From Comamonas endophytica (lineage in GTDB: Bacteria; Pseudomonadota; Gammaproteobacteria; Burkholderiales; Burkholderiaceae_C): a DNA stretch of 64,000 nt. Where the stretch lies: NCBI RefSeq assembly GCF_023634805.2, contig NZ_CP106881.1:2958001-3022000 (forward strand), read 5' to 3'. The position numbers and the translations under genes were made by a program. Below are positions 29,970 through 39,639 of this stretch, piece after piece. Below the pieces are notes generated by a model. That model worked only from the letters and a program-made list of their open reading frames with translations, was not told the DNA's origin and did no database searches. The first letter of the stretch is position 1. The number at the start of each line of letters is the position of its first letter.

Positions 29970-30770
29970 TCAAGCCTTTTCCTGCAGTAGCTCCTGCAAA
30001 GCTTTGATCTGCTGGCGCAGCATGCCATTTTCCTGCTCCAGCGTCTCGATGCGCTGCTTCAGTGCGGCAGCATCCACACTTTCCTCGGCGGTCGCGCTTT
30101 CGCCTTCAACGCTTTCACGCGGCTTTTTCTTCGACTCACGCACGCGCTTGGCAGCCTGCTTGAGTTCATCCTTGCCCGCAGCGGCCGCGGCCACCTGTTC
30201 CTCGGCGGGCAACTGCGCTACGGCGGCAGCGGCGTTGATCGAGATATCGCCCGCCTTCACCGCGGCCACGACTTCGGGCGTGGCTTTTTGCTGGATGGTC
30301 TCGATCTGCTTGACCTGGGTGCTGCTCAGGCGCGCCACGCGGGCCAGCGCCTCCCGCGTGGCCAGCGCTTGCTGCTCGGGCGTGTCGTCCACGGGGGCTG
30401 CGGCAGCCTCGGCTTCGGGCGCGGCCTGCTCTGCTGCCTTGGCGCGGCGCGCGGCAATGATCTCGCGCTTGCGCAGTGCCAGCACGCCGCGTTGGAAGTC
30501 CGAGACGCTGCGCCGGCCCAGGTGCTGGTCGATCATCCACAGGTGCACGTCGTCCATGTTCTGGAAATGCGTGGCCTGCACGGTCTCGAAAGGGATGCCG
30601 TGCTTCTGGCAGATGCCATAGCGGTTGTGGCCGTCGACCAGCAGGTCGCCCCAGAGCACCAGCGCATCGCGGCAGCCTTCGGCCAGGATGCTGCGCTCGA
30701 GCGCTTCATGCTCATCGGCGCTCAGCGGATCGATATAGGCCTTGAGTTCTTCGTTGACAACAATATTCAT
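29970..30770 (-). CDS. ParB N-terminal-domain protein with C-terminal coiled coil
   Basis: A 266-residue protein. The N-terminal ParB/Srx-like nucleotidase fold (about 1-110) includes ILAEGCRDALVLW and LVDGHNRYGICQKHG, a variant of the ParB nucleotide-binding box. Next come a possible helix-turn-helix (ATREALARVARLSSTQVKQ), an Ala-rich linker and a leucine-heptad coiled coil at the end (LKQRIETLEQENGMLRQQ). Homologues are usually labelled plasmid replication/partition-related, but this gene is chromosomal between an ene-reductase and trhP, with no ParA partner or parS seen. It is probably a DNA-binding protein of unknown role. Confidence 0.75.
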   Translation of the reverse strand: MNIVVNEELKAYIDPLSADEHEALERSILAEGCRDALVLWGDLLVDGHNRYGICQKHGIPFETVQATHFQNMDDVHLWMIDQHLGRRSVSDFQRGVLALRKREIIAARRAKAAEQAAPEAEAAAAPVDDTPEQQALATREALARVARLSSTQVKQIETIQQKATPEVVAAVKAGDISINAAAAVAQLPAEEQVAAAAAGKDELKQAAKRVRESKKKPRESVEGESATAEESVDAAALKQRIETLEQENGMLRQQIKALQELLQEKA

Positions 30771-30828
30771 GGAACGCTAAAGAAAAGGGGCTGCCCGCAG
30801 CAGCCCATGAATCGGAGTGAACCCGGTA

Positions 30829-32193
30829 TCAGAGCAGACGCGAGATCAATGCGCCGTCGACCGGACCTTCCAGCGGAATGCGCACGCGCACCGGATTGCC
30901 CTGGGCCACGGCCACGGGTTCGCCTTCCAGGTTGAACATCTGCTCGAGCTTGACCTGGCGGTTGCCGCTCGGGTGGATGATCTCCAGCGTGTCGCCCACA
31001 GCAAAGCGGTTCTTGGTCTCGATCTCGGCCAGGCCGTCGGCCCAGCCGCGCACCTCGCCGACGAAGTGGCTGCGCTGCAGCACCGAATGGCCGGTCTCGT
31101 AGTTCTGATAGTCCTGCGAGGGACGGCGCTCGAGGAAACCGCTGGTGTAGCCGCGGTTGGCCAGCCCTTCGAGCTCGGTGATCAGATGCGGATTGAAGGG
31201 GCGGCCCGCCACCGCGTCGTCGATGGCGCGGCGGTAGGTCTGCGCCGTGCGCGCCACGTAGTACAGCGACTTGGTGCGGCCCTCGATCTTCAGCGAATCG
31301 ACGCCGATCTTCGTCAGCCGCTCGATGTGCTCGACCGCGCGCAGATCCTTGCTGTTCATGATGTAGGTGCCGTGCTCGTCCTCCATGATCGGCATGAGCT
31401 CGCCGGGGCGGCCTTGCTCTTCCAGCAGGTACACCTGGTCGGCCTTGGGGTGGCGCGGCGTGTTGTTGCAGGCCGAGAAGCTGCTTTCCTCTTCCTGCTG
31501 TGCCTTGGCGAAGTCGAAGTCGCCTTCCATCTTCAGCGGCATGGCCTCGCCGGTGTTCGGATCGACGGCCGTCTCCTGCGTGGCGTAGTTCCAGCGGCAG
31601 GCATTGGTGCAGGTGCCCTGGTTGGGGTCGCGGCGGTTGAAGTAGCCCGACAGCAGGCAGCGGCCCGAGTAGGCGATGCACAGCGCGCCGTGCACGAAGA
31701 CCTCGAGCTCGATGTCCGGGCATTCCTGGCGGATCTTCTCGACCTCGTCCAGGCTCAGCTCGCGCGACAGGATGATGCGCGCGATGCCCATGCGCTGCCA
31801 GAACTTGACGGCCGCATAGTTGACGGTGTTGGCCTGCACCGAGATATGGATCGGCACCTCGGGCCACTTCTCGCGCACCATCATCATCAGGCCCGGGTCG
31901 GCCATGATCAGCGCGTCGGGCTTGAAGGCGATGACCGGTTCCATGTCGCGCAGGTAGGTGCGCACCTTGTCGTTGTGCGGCAGCAGGTTGCTGGTGACGA
32001 AGAATTTCTTGCCGCGCGCATGCGCTTCGGCAATGCCCTGGCCGATCTGTTCCAGGCGGAATTCGTTGTTGCGCGCGCGCAGCGAGTAGCGCGGCTGGCC
32101 CGCGTAGATGGCGTCGGCGCCAAAGTCATAGGCGGCGCGCATCTTGTCGAGCGAGCCGGCAGGCAGCAGAAGTTCGGGGGCTTTGAGAGGCAT
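30829..32193 (-). CDS. trhP: U32-family tRNA uridine hydroxylation protein TrhP (YegQ)
   Basis: A 454-residue peptidase U32 family member, the YegQ length. It has PELLLPAGSLDKMRAAYDF at the start and the signature EVFVHGALCIAYSGRCLLSG. Conserved cysteines include GTCTNACRW and FSACNNTPRH, likely an Fe-S site. In E. coli, TrhP forms 5-hydroxyuridine at the tRNA wobble position with prephenate, so despite the family name it is not a typical protease. It is monocistronic, with a repeat-filled gap upstream. Confidence 0.88.
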   Translation of the reverse strand: MPLKAPELLLPAGSLDKMRAAYDFGADAIYAGQPRYSLRARNNEFRLEQIGQGIAEAHARGKKFFVTSNLLPHNDKVRTYLRDMEPVIAFKPDALIMADPGLMMMVREKWPEVPIHISVQANTVNYAAVKFWQRMGIARIILSRELSLDEVEKIRQECPDIELEVFVHGALCIAYSGRCLLSGYFNRRDPNQGTCTNACRWNYATQETAVDPNTGEAMPLKMEGDFDFAKAQQEEESSFSACNNTPRHPKADQVYLLEEQGRPGELMPIMEDEHGTYIMNSKDLRAVEHIERLTKIGVDSLKIEGRTKSLYYVARTAQTYRRAIDDAVAGRPFNPHLITELEGLANRGYTSGFLERRPSQDYQNYETGHSVLQRSHFVGEVRGWADGLAEIETKNRFAVGDTLEIIHPSGNRQVKLEQMFNLEGEPVAVAQGNPVRVRIPLEGPVDGALISRLL

Positions 32194-32289
32194 GGGGGGA
32201 TTGTCTCCGATTGGGAGAAGGCGGGGGGCGGGGATGGGCTCAAGAGAGGCGGCGGACCCTTGATTGCCGCCCGCTGCTAGCTTGAGATT

Positions 32290-32470
32290 GGACGTTCATC
32301 CTTCGACAGGCTCAGGACGAACGGCTCAAGAAGATGGCGCACCGTAAAACCGTTCGTGGTGAGCCTGTCGAACCATGAGCGGCCTGTCCTAGAGACATGG
32401 CATGCGGTCACTCTCCGGGCCTGAGCCCGTTTGCCCTGAGCCTGCCTGGGCGGCCCCGTCGAAGGATCAA
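32290..32470. repeat. REP-like inverted repeats between trhP and tolA
   Basis: The 306-nt gap 32194-32499 carries no gene. It has a left unit with CCTTCGACAGGCTCAGGACG (32300-32319), an inverted partner with CGTTCGTGGTGAGCCTGTCG (32351-32370), and a second diverged unit at about 32417-32468 with the same insertion (cctgggcggcccc) seen at 25400. The first pair forms a stem of about 20 bp across a 30-nt loop, possibly terminating tolA. Confidence 0.8.
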
Positions 32471-32499
32471 GGTCCTGCCCTCAAGATCAAGCCTGCCAA

Positions 32500-33606
32500 T
32501 CAATCCCTAGGCCTGAACCCAATAGTCAACGAACTCGGCACCTTCCCATCGATATCCCTGGGCAGCGTATCCGTCTTGTGCAGCGCCCGCACCACGGCCT
32601 GGTCCCAGGCGGCATTGCCGCTGGACTGAGTGATGCGCACGCCGACAATGGTGCCGTCCGGCGAGGTGCGCACGGCGACCTCGGCACGCGGGTTGCCCGC
32701 CACGTCGTCAGGGTAGACGATGTTGGGCTTGACCTTGGCCGCGACCTTCGCGCCATAGCCGGCCGAGGGCCCGCCCGACGAAGAACCATTGCCCTGGCCC
32801 TGGTTCGGGCTGCTGCCGCGTTCGGCGCTGCCACGCGAGCTTTCGGAACCGGCGCCGGCCAGGCCCTGCATGCGGCGCAGGTTCTCGGCGCGGCGCGCCT
32901 CGGCCTCCTTGGCCTCCTTCGCGGCTTCTTCCTTCTTGCGCCTGTCGGCTGCAGCCTTCTCGGCCTTGGCTTTCTCGGCTTTGGCCTTTTCTTCCTTCTC
33001 GGCCTTTTCCGCACGCGCCTTCTCCTCGCGCTCGGCCTTGGCCTTCTCGGCTTTCTCCGCCTTGGCGCGCTCGGCCTTCTCGACCCGGGCCTTTTCCTCC
33101 TTCTCGGCCTTTTCCTTTTCCAGGCGTTCCTTGCGTTCCTCGGCCTGCTTCTCGCGGCGCTCGCGCGCCTTTTCCTCGCGCTCGCGCTCCGCCTTCTCGG
33201 CCTTTTCACGTTCGGCCTTGGCGGCTTTTTCCGCCTGCTCGCGCTTTTTCTTGCGCTCGAGCGCGATTTCCGCTTCGCTGTCGTCGTCCTTTTGCGCAAC
33301 AGCCGGCGGCGGCGGTGGCGGGGGCACGACCACCGGCGGTGGCGGCGGCGGTGGCGGCTCGGGCTTCACTTCGGGTTCAGGCGCGGGCGTGGGCTCCGGA
33401 GCGGGTGCGGGCGGCGCGGCCTCCTGGGGCACGGCCGACCAGAGTTCGGCCTCGACGGCTGCCTCGTCCGTGGCCGGCGGCATGCGCACGGCCCACAGCA
33501 GCGCGGCCACGAGCAGGCCGTGCGCCACGATCGCCAGGATCCATGCGCGCAGGCGCGGCGGCGGCGGGGGCGGGGCGAAGGGATCGTGTTCGGGCGGACG
33601 TGGCAT
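32500..33606 (-). CDS. tolA: TolA, envelope-spanning protein of the Tol-Pal system
   Basis: Start chosen at MPRPPEHDPF (33606), 368 residues. A proline-rich cytosolic start leads to a single membrane helix (about 21-40, AWILAIVAHGLLVAALLWAV). Two proline-rich tracts and a long Lys/Glu/Ala helix of AEKAEKA type (about 125-260) follow, then a C-terminal TonB-like domain (SPDGTIVGVRITQSSGN). TolA couples the TolQR proton motor to outer-membrane Pal during division. It follows tolR by 13 nt. tolB and pal are not in the window. Confidence 0.93.
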   Translation of the reverse strand: MPRPPEHDPFAPPPPPPRLRAWILAIVAHGLLVAALLWAVRMPPATDEAAVEAELWSAVPQEAAPPAPAPEPTPAPEPEVKPEPPPPPPPPVVVPPPPPPPAVAQKDDDSEAEIALERKKKREQAEKAAKAEREKAEKAEREREEKARERREKQAEERKERLEKEKAEKEEKARVEKAERAKAEKAEKAKAEREEKARAEKAEKEEKAKAEKAKAEKAAADRRKKEEAAKEAKEAEARRAENLRRMQGLAGAGSESSRGSAERGSSPNQGQGNGSSSGGPSAGYGAKVAAKVKPNIVYPDDVAGNPRAEVAVRTSPDGTIVGVRITQSSGNAAWDQAVVRALHKTDTLPRDIDGKVPSSLTIGFRPRD

Positions 33607-33619
33607 GGAAGGGAAGGCT

Positions 33620-34048
33620 TTACTGGCTGGATTTGACGTCAAGCGCCACGCGCTTCACGCCGGCGCGCTGCAACTGACCCATGGTCTGCATGACGGTGTC
33701 GTAGCTGAGCGTCTTGTCGGCAGAAATGACGACCGCGCTGTCCTCGGGCTGCTGCGCCTGCCAGGCCTTGGCGGCGAAGCCCAGCTCGTTGAGCAGCACC
33801 ACCTGCTCGCTGCTGCCGGTCTTCAGGCGGATCGAGCCGTCCTTGTCGATCAGGATGCGCGCCAGGTTCTCGGTCGGCGGGCGCGAGGCCTTGCCGGCGC
33901 TGGGCACGTTGATGGCGCCGGGCGTGAGCATCGGCGCGGTCACCATGAAGATGACCAGCAGCACCAGCATCACGTCGATGAAGGGCACCATGTTGATTTC
34001 ATTGACCGTGCGGCGCTGGCGGCCGCCGCGGGAAGACACTGAAGGCAT
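33620..34048 (-). CDS. tolR: TolR, ExbD-like motor subunit
   Basis: A 142-residue protein with a short cytosolic N-terminus, one membrane helix (about 21-40) containing the conserved Asp25 (NMVPFIDVMLVLLVIFM) that carries protons, and a periplasmic domain. It works with TolQ to use the proton gradient and drive TolA. It lies 22 nt behind tolQ and 13 nt before tolA. Confidence 0.95.
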   Translation of the reverse strand: MPSVSSRGGRQRRTVNEINMVPFIDVMLVLLVIFMVTAPMLTPGAINVPSAGKASRPPTENLARILIDKDGSIRLKTGSSEQVVLLNELGFAAKAWQAQQPEDSAVVISADKTLSYDTVMQTMGQLQRAGVKRVALDVKSSQ

Positions 34049-34070
34049 GAGGATGGCTCCGGGTGGCGGC

Positions 34071-34771
34071 TCAGTGGCCGGACGCGGTGCTGTTCGCGGT
34101 CGCGCCCACGTTGCGTTGCAGGATGTTGGAGAACTCTTCGATGAAGGTGTCGAGCTGGTTGGCCACGCGGTCGGTCAGGTGGGCGAAACGGTTGTACGCC
34201 GTCACCGCGGGAATGGCCGCGAACAGGCCCATGGCCGTGGCCACCAGGGCTTCGGCGATGCCGGGCGCGACGGTGGCCAGCGTCACCTGTTCCATGCTGG
34301 CGAAGCCGGTGAACGCGTGCATCACGCCCCACACGGTGCCGAACAGGCCGACGTAGGGCGAGACCGAGCCCACGGTGCCGATGAAGGGCAGGCCGGCTTC
34401 GATCTCGTCCATCTCGCGCTGCAGGCTGGCGCGCATGGCGCGGCGCGTGCCGTCCATGAGCGTGGCGACATCGCCGATGCGGCGCTCGCGCAGCTTCTGG
34501 TATTCGCGCATGCCGCTGGCGAAGATGCGTTCCATCGGCCCGCCGCGCTTGGCGTTCTGCGCGGCCGAGGCATAGAGGTCGTTGAGGCTGGTGCCCGACC
34601 AGAACTCCTGCTCGAAGGCGTCGTTGAAGGCGCGCACGCGCTTGATCAGGTTGGACTTGCGGAAGATCGCGGCCCAGCTTGCCACCGACGCCAGCACGAG
34701 CGCCAGCATGACGAGCTGAACGACCCAGCTGGCCTGGAGGATCAGGCTGAGAATGGACATGTTTTGGGAAT

Positions 34772-34775
<4 letters not shown>
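34071..34775 (-). CDS. tolQ: TolQ, ExbB/MotA-like motor subunit
   Basis: Start at MNSQNMSILS (34775), 234 residues; the frame continues upstream without being coding. Three membrane helices are visible: about 10-35, about 135-160 (PFIGTVGSVSPYVGLFGTVWG, the ExbB/TolQ signature) and about 168-195 (APGIAEALVATAMGLFAAIPA). It forms the proton channel with TolR. Its ATG overlaps the ybgC stop by 4 nt (ATGA), so ybgC-tolQ-tolR-tolA is one operon. Confidence 0.95.
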
Positions 34776-35173
<398 letters not shown>

Positions 35174-35179
35174 GCGCGT

Positions 35180-36364
35180 TCAGCCCAGCAGCGCCTGCAG
35201 CCGGCGCACGGCTTCGTGCAGCTGGGGCAGCGAATTGGCGGTGGAAAAGCGCACGTATTGCGCGGTTTCGGCGCTGCCGAAATCGCGCCCGGGCGTGACC
35301 GCAAGGTGCGCGCGCCGCATCACGGCATGGGCGAAGTCCCAGCTGCCCTCGACGCCGAGCCGGCGCGCCGCCTCGGTGCAATCGGCCCAGGCGTAGAACG
35401 CGCCATCGGGCATGACCGGCACGCGCAGGCCCAGTTTTTCCAGCTCGGGAATGAAGTAATCGCGGCGCGCCTTGAACTCGGCGCGGCGGCGCTCGTACTC
35501 GGAAATGCTGTCGGGCTCGAAGCAGGCCAGCGCCGCGTGCTGCGCGATGCTGCTGGCGCAGATGAACAGGTTCTGCGCCACGCGCTCGATGGCCGGCACC
35601 AGCGCCTCGGGCACCACCATCCAGCCCAGGCGCCAGCCGGTCATGTTGAAGTACTTGCTGAAGCTGTTGATGCTGATCAGGTCCTCGCCCAGCGCCAGCG
35701 CGGTCTGCGAATAGGCCGGGTCGTAGGACAGGCCCAGGTAGATCTCGTCGATGATCGTCAGCCCGCCGCGCGCGCGCACCACCTCGTGGATGCGGCGCAG
35801 CTCGTCGGGGGCGATCGAGGTGCCGGTGGGGTTGGACGGCGAGGCCAGCAGCACGCCGCGCGTCTTGTCGCTCCAGGCGGCTGCGACCTTGTCGGCGCTG
35901 AGCTGGAAACGCTCGGCGGCCGTGGCCGGCACGAGCACCGGGACTCCGTCGGCCGCGCGCACGAAGTGGCGGTTGCACGGGTAGCTCGGGTCGGGCATGA
36001 GGATCTCGTCGCCGGCATTGACCAGCGCCAGGCAGGCCAGCTGCAGCGCGGCCGAGGCGCCGGCGGTGACGACGATGCGCCGCGCCGGCACCTCCACGCC
36101 AAAGCGCTGCGCATACCACTGGCTGATGCGCTCGCGCAGCGCGTCAAGGCCCAGCGCCGGGGTGTATTGCGTCTGGCCCTCGGCCACGGCGCGGGCTGCC
36201 GCCTGCTGCACCAGCGGCGGGGCGGTGAAGTCGGGCTCGCCGATGTTCAGGAAGATCATCGGCGCATCGGTGTGCGCGACCTCGCGGGCCAGGGCCTGGG
36301 CGGCCTTGGCGACTTCCATCACATAGAAGGGCTCGATGCGCTGGGCGCGGTCTGATACTTGCAT
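35180..36364 (-). CDS. Class I/II pyridoxal-phosphate aminotransferase
   Basis: Start chosen at MQVSDRAQRI (36364), 394 residues. Fold-type I features are TAGASAALQLA (100-110), ASPSNPTG (174-181), IIDEIYLGLSYD (204-215), the Schiff-base Lys237 in SFSKYFNMTGWRLGW and an Arg near the end (QYVRFSTANS). The group includes AspC/AlaA-like and aromatic aminotransferases, so substrate identity is open. It is on the same strand between nusB and ybgC, with a gap of 77 nt from nusB. Confidence 0.88.
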   Translation of the reverse strand: MQVSDRAQRIEPFYVMEVAKAAQALAREVAHTDAPMIFLNIGEPDFTAPPLVQQAAARAVAEGQTQYTPALGLDALRERISQWYAQRFGVEVPARRIVVTAGASAALQLACLALVNAGDEILMPDPSYPCNRHFVRAADGVPVLVPATAAERFQLSADKVAAAWSDKTRGVLLASPSNPTGTSIAPDELRRIHEVVRARGGLTIIDEIYLGLSYDPAYSQTALALGEDLISINSFSKYFNMTGWRLGWMVVPEALVPAIERVAQNLFICASSIAQHAALACFEPDSISEYERRRAEFKARRDYFIPELEKLGLRVPVMPDGAFYAWADCTEAARRLGVEGSWDFAHAVMRRAHLAVTPGRDFGSAETAQYVRFSTANSLPQLHEAVRRLQALLG

Positions 36365-36441
36365 GGGAGCGTTACCGGAAAACGAAGGCCATGGCCGGGC
36401 ACCAATGCGCGCCGCGCACCGGGCCTTGGGCCCCAGGCGTC

Positions 36442-36969
36442 TTAGCCGGCTGCCTTGTCGGCCGCCACTTCGACGCTGCGCAGGCTGGGCGCCAGGCCGT
36501 TGAGCACCGCGTTGACGTATTTGTGGCCGTCGGTGCCGCCGAATTCCTTGGCCAGCTCGATGCACTCGTTGAGCACGACGCGCCAGGGCACGTCGGGGCA
36601 ATGCTGGAATTCATAGACGCCGATCCACATCACGGCATGTTCGATGGGCGAGATCTCGGCCAGCTTGCGGTCGAGCTTGGGCTCGATCAGCGCGTCCAGA
36701 TCGGCTTCGGTCGTGATGCAGCCGTGCAGCAGCGCGTCGTAATGCGCGGTGTCGGCCTTGTGGAAGCCCGCCAGGTCGCGCGTGAACATGTCGATCGCGG
36801 TCGCATCGTTGCGGCCCACGAGGTGCTGGTACAGCGCCTGCAGCGCGAATTCGCGCGCGCGGCTGCGGTTGGATTTGGAGGCGGCCTTGCGCGCGCCGGT
36901 GCTGGTGCTGCCGGTGCGCGACTGGCGCGGGGGGCGGCCGGAGGCCGAGGGATTTTGTTCTTCGCTCAT
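36442..36969 (-). CDS. nusB: Transcription antitermination factor NusB
   Basis: A 175-residue protein: a basic Ser/Arg/Lys-rich N-terminal extension of about 30 residues, then the NusB helical fold ([61 protein letters not shown]). It binds boxA RNA with NusE/S10 in rRNA antitermination. It follows ribH by a single base, the common proteobacterial ribH-nusB pairing. Confidence 0.95.
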   Translation of the reverse strand: MSEEQNPSASGRPPRQSRTGSTSTGARKAASKSNRSRAREFALQALYQHLVGRNDATAIDMFTRDLAGFHKADTAHYDALLHGCITTEADLDALIEPKLDRKLAEISPIEHAVMWIGVYEFQHCPDVPWRVVLNECIELAKEFGGTDGHKYVNAVLNGLAPSLRSVEVAADKAAG

Positions 36970-36970
36970 G

Positions 36971-37435
36971 TCAGTTCAGGGTCTCGAGCAGCTGCGCCAT
37001 CTCGACCGCCACGCGGGCCGCGTCGCGGCCCTTGTCGGTCTGGCGCGCAATGGCCTGCTCCATGTTCTCGGTGGTGATGATCGCATTGGCGATCGGCAGC
37101 TCGTAGTCCAGCGAGACGCGGGTCACGCCCGCGCCCGATTCGTTGGCCACCAGCTCGAAGTGGTATGTCTCCCCCCGGATGATGCAGCCCAGCGCCACCA
37201 GGGCGTGGTACTCGCCGCGCTGGGCCATGGCCTGCAGCGCCACGGGCACTTCGAGCGCGCCGGGGACCTGCACATGGTCGATGTTCTCTTCCAGCACGCC
37301 GGCGGCCAGCAGCTCGGCGCGGCAGGCCGCGGCCAGCGCGTTGGTGATGCTTTCGTTGAAGCGCGCCTGCACGATGCCGATGCGCAGGCCCGCGCCGTTG
37401 AGTTGCGGGCCGGTGCCCTGTTCTGCGTCAAACAT
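36971..37435 (-). CDS. ribH: 6,7-dimethyl-8-ribityllumazine synthase
   Basis: A 154-residue lumazine synthase. Active-site text includes [40 protein letters not shown] and [15 protein letters not shown]. It condenses the butanone phosphate from RibB with the pyrimidine diamine. Its start lies inside the last codons of ribBX (8-nt overlap), so it is translated from the same message. Confidence 0.96.
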   Translation of the reverse strand: MFDAEQGTGPQLNGAGLRIGIVQARFNESITNALAAACRAELLAAGVLEENIDHVQVPGALEVPVALQAMAQRGEYHALVALGCIIRGETYHFELVANESGAGVTRVSLDYELPIANAIITTENMEQAIARQTDKGRDAARVAVEMAQLLETLN

Positions 37436-38561
37436 GTTGTTGTTCCTTGGGGATATAACCTGTGATCTCGAGACCGTAGCCGGTCATGCTGGGCATGCGG
37501 CGCGGGTTGCCCATCAGGCGCATCCTGTGCACGCCGCAGTCGCGCAGGATCTGCGCGCCGATGCCATAGGTGCGCAGGTCCATGCGGCCGCGCTCGGGCG
37601 CCTCGGCCGAGCGTGCGCTGCCGTCGAACTGCGCCAGCAGCTGCTCGGCGCTCTCGCCGCAGTTGAGCAGCACGGCCACGCCGCGGCCCTGTGCATCGAG
37701 GTAGCGCAGGCTGCTGTCGAGGCTCCACGAATGCATTTCGCGGTCGACCTCCAGCAGGTCCAGCAGCGACAGCGGCTCGTGCACGCGCACCGGCACGTCG
37801 TCTTCTGCGCCCCAGCTGCCCTTGATCAGTGCCAGATGCACCGACTGGCTGGGCTGGTCGCGGAACACACGCACCGTGAATTCGCCGAAGGGCGTGCGCA
37901 GCGGACGGCTGTCGACCACCTGCAGCAGCGACTCGGTGCGGCTGCGGTATTGGATGAGGTCGGCAATGGTGCCGATCTTCAGGCCATGCTCGGCAGCGAA
38001 CAGCTGCAGGTCGGGCAGGCGCGCCATCGTGCCGTCGTCCTTCATGATCTCGCAGATCACGGCGGCGGGGCTGCAGCCGGCCATGCCGGCGAGGTCGCAG
38101 CCGGCTTCGGTATGGCCGGCGCGCATCAGCACGCCGCCGGCCACGGCCTGTAGCGGAAAGATATGGCCGGGCTGGACCAGGTCGTCGGCCTGGGCATTTG
38201 CGGCCACGGCGGCCTGCACGGTGCGCGCGCGGTCGGCGGCGGAGATGCCCGTTGTCACGCCTTCGGCGGCTTCGATGGAGACCGTGAAGGCGGTGGAATG
38301 CTTGGTGCCGTTGCGCGTGGCCATGGGGGTCAGCCCGAGCCGCTGGCAGCGTTCGCGCGTGAGCGTCAGGCAGATCAGGCCCCGGCCGAAACGCGCCATG
38401 AAATTGATGGCTTCGGGCGTGACATGGTCGGCGGCCAGCACCAGGTCGCCTTCGTTTTCGCGGTCTTCTTCATCGATCAGCACCACCATGCGGCCGGCAC
38501 GCATGTCGGCAATGATGTCTTCCACCGGAGAGATGGCTACGGGATGCAGGGGGGAGGTCAT
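37428..38561 (-). CDS. ribBX: 3,4-dihydroxy-2-butanone-4-phosphate synthase with degenerate GTP cyclohydrolase II domain
   Basis: Start chosen at [11 protein letters not shown] (38561), 377 residues. The N-terminal RibB domain (1 to about 205) is intact ([30 protein letters not shown]). The C-terminal domain aligns with GTP cyclohydrolase II, but where RibA has a zinc site with three cysteines (ECLTGDVFGSLRCDCG type) this protein has [20 protein letters not shown], with none. That matches the RibBX class described in proteobacteria, active only as butanone phosphate synthase. A true ribA must be elsewhere. No FMN riboswitch was found upstream. Confidence 0.88.
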   Translation of the reverse strand: MTSPLHPVAISPVEDIIADMRAGRMVVLIDEEDRENEGDLVLAADHVTPEAINFMARFGRGLICLTLTRERCQRLGLTPMATRNGTKHSTAFTVSIEAAEGVTTGISAADRARTVQAAVAANAQADDLVQPGHIFPLQAVAGGVLMRAGHTEAGCDLAGMAGCSPAAVICEIMKDDGTMARLPDLQLFAAEHGLKIGTIADLIQYRSRTESLLQVVDSRPLRTPFGEFTVRVFRDQPSQSVHLALIKGSWGAEDDVPVRVHEPLSLLDLLEVDREMHSWSLDSSLRYLDAQGRGVAVLLNCGESAEQLLAQFDGSARSAEAPERGRMDLRTYGIGAQILRDCGVHRMRLMGNPRRMPSMTGYGLEITGYIPKEQQHV

Positions 38562-38764
38562 GTCGGACTTTCTTCGGATGCCGGTGCAATCGGCCGGGCA
38601 GCGTGCATTCCTGGGGGAAGTGTCGCCGGCACTGCAGGCAGTGCCCCCAAAGAACGATCGATGCGGCCGGGCCGCTCGGGGTCGGATGCCGGATGGCGTG
38701 CAGACCCGCAAAGCGGCATTTTAGTCCAGCTGGGCGTGCCCCGTGGCAAGCTGCGCCGGTGGAT

Positions 38765-39061
38765 TCAACGCGTGGGGTCTTCGAGCACGACGTCGCCCAG
38801 CGGATAGGCCACGCAGGGCAGCACGCAGCCCTCGGCCTTTTCATCTTCGCTCAGGCCCGGCCATTCGATGTCGTAGCGCACGCTGCCCGAGACCAGCTGG
38901 CCGATGCAGGTGCGGCAGGTGCCGTTGCGGCAGGAGCTGGGCCAGTCGATGGAGCCCTGCTCGAGCGAGTGCAGCAGCGGTTGATCGGCCCAGGCGTCGG
39001 CCTGCTGGCCGCTGGGAGTGAGCCGGGCAATGAAGAAATCGAGAGTGAAGGGGGTGCTCAT
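38765..39061 (-). CDS. [2Fe-2S] ferredoxin-like protein
   Basis: Start chosen at MSTPFTLDFF (39061), 98 residues. Plant-type ligands are Cys44, Cys49 and Cys52 in SSCRNGTCRTCIG, with Cys83 in LPCVAYP; Cys79 is extra. It should carry single electrons to an oxygenase, reductase or Fe-S assembly step. No partner enzyme adjoins it, and the ribBX gene downstream on the same strand starts about 200 nt away. The role is unassigned. Confidence 0.88.
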   Translation of the reverse strand: MSTPFTLDFFIARLTPSGQQADAWADQPLLHSLEQGSIDWPSSCRNGTCRTCIGQLVSGSVRYDIEWPGLSEDEKAEGCVLPCVAYPLGDVVLEDPTR

Positions 39062-39639
39062 GTCGGCGTGGGAGGAGAGGGCGGGAAAATACGGATGGCT
39101 GCCTTCTTTTTGGGCAGTGGGGGGAAATCCTTGGCAAATCAACGGCTTGCGCTTTCCTTACAGCGATTGCCAAAACTTATCCACATGATTGTCCAGTTTT
39201 GCCGGGTATAACTGCAACTTGCTCACGGGTTAACCCTTGGTTGGCCCTGGTGCGGTTTGCCTCTGGCGCGCTCTGGAGAGCCCATTGCGGCATTGCCTGT
39301 TTTTTGTGCAGACCGAGACGGCTCTTTTGAAATCAATGGGTTAGCCCATTTTTCAGGCAGAAAATCAGAGTTGTGCACATGCTTGTCCAGCGAACCCGGT
39401 AACAACTTTGTGGCTTTGATGACGGATTGCCTGTTTTTTGAGCAGTGTCCCTGGAGATACGCGAAGTTGTTACAACCCCAGCATAAACTGCGCTCGCGTG
39501 CGCGCCAGCGTCCCGGAGACAGGCCGCGCGCACGTGATTTGCACCGCGTGCCCGACGGGGACGCGGGCATTTCTCTATGATCAATGCGTCCGGGCCGGGC
39601 TGTGTTCCGGCTCCACCTCAGTTGAATCGGTAAACAAGA
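39062..39639. other. 578-nt gene-free leader region of gshA with repeats and DnaA-box-like sites
   Basis: No ORF looks real here. Visible structure: a consensus DnaA box TTATCCACA (39177-39185) and a variant TTGTGCACA (39371-39379). These start a two-copy imperfect repeat, CACATG(A/C)TTGTCCAG at 39182 and 39376. ATTGCCTGTTTTTTG(T/A)GCAG occurs twice (39293 and 39426). There is a terminator-like hairpin AATGGG-ttag-CCCATT followed by T residues (39336-39354). A 10-bp inverted repeat, GTAACAACTT (39399-39408) and AAGTTGTTAC (39464-39473), closes the set. The region probably regulates gshA or encodes a small RNA. Confidence 0.5.

Noticed and set aside
38562..38764. Possible FMN riboswitch upstream of ribBX
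   Set aside because: The region has a small hairpin (38628-38645) but none of the conserved FMN-aptamer segments could be recognised on the minus strand.
39293..39446. LexA (SOS) boxes in the gshA leader, from CTGTTTTTTGTGCAG and CTGTTTTTTGAGCAG
   Set aside because: The spacing is one base short of CTGT-N8-ACAG and the right half is GCAG, so they do not fit a LexA site.
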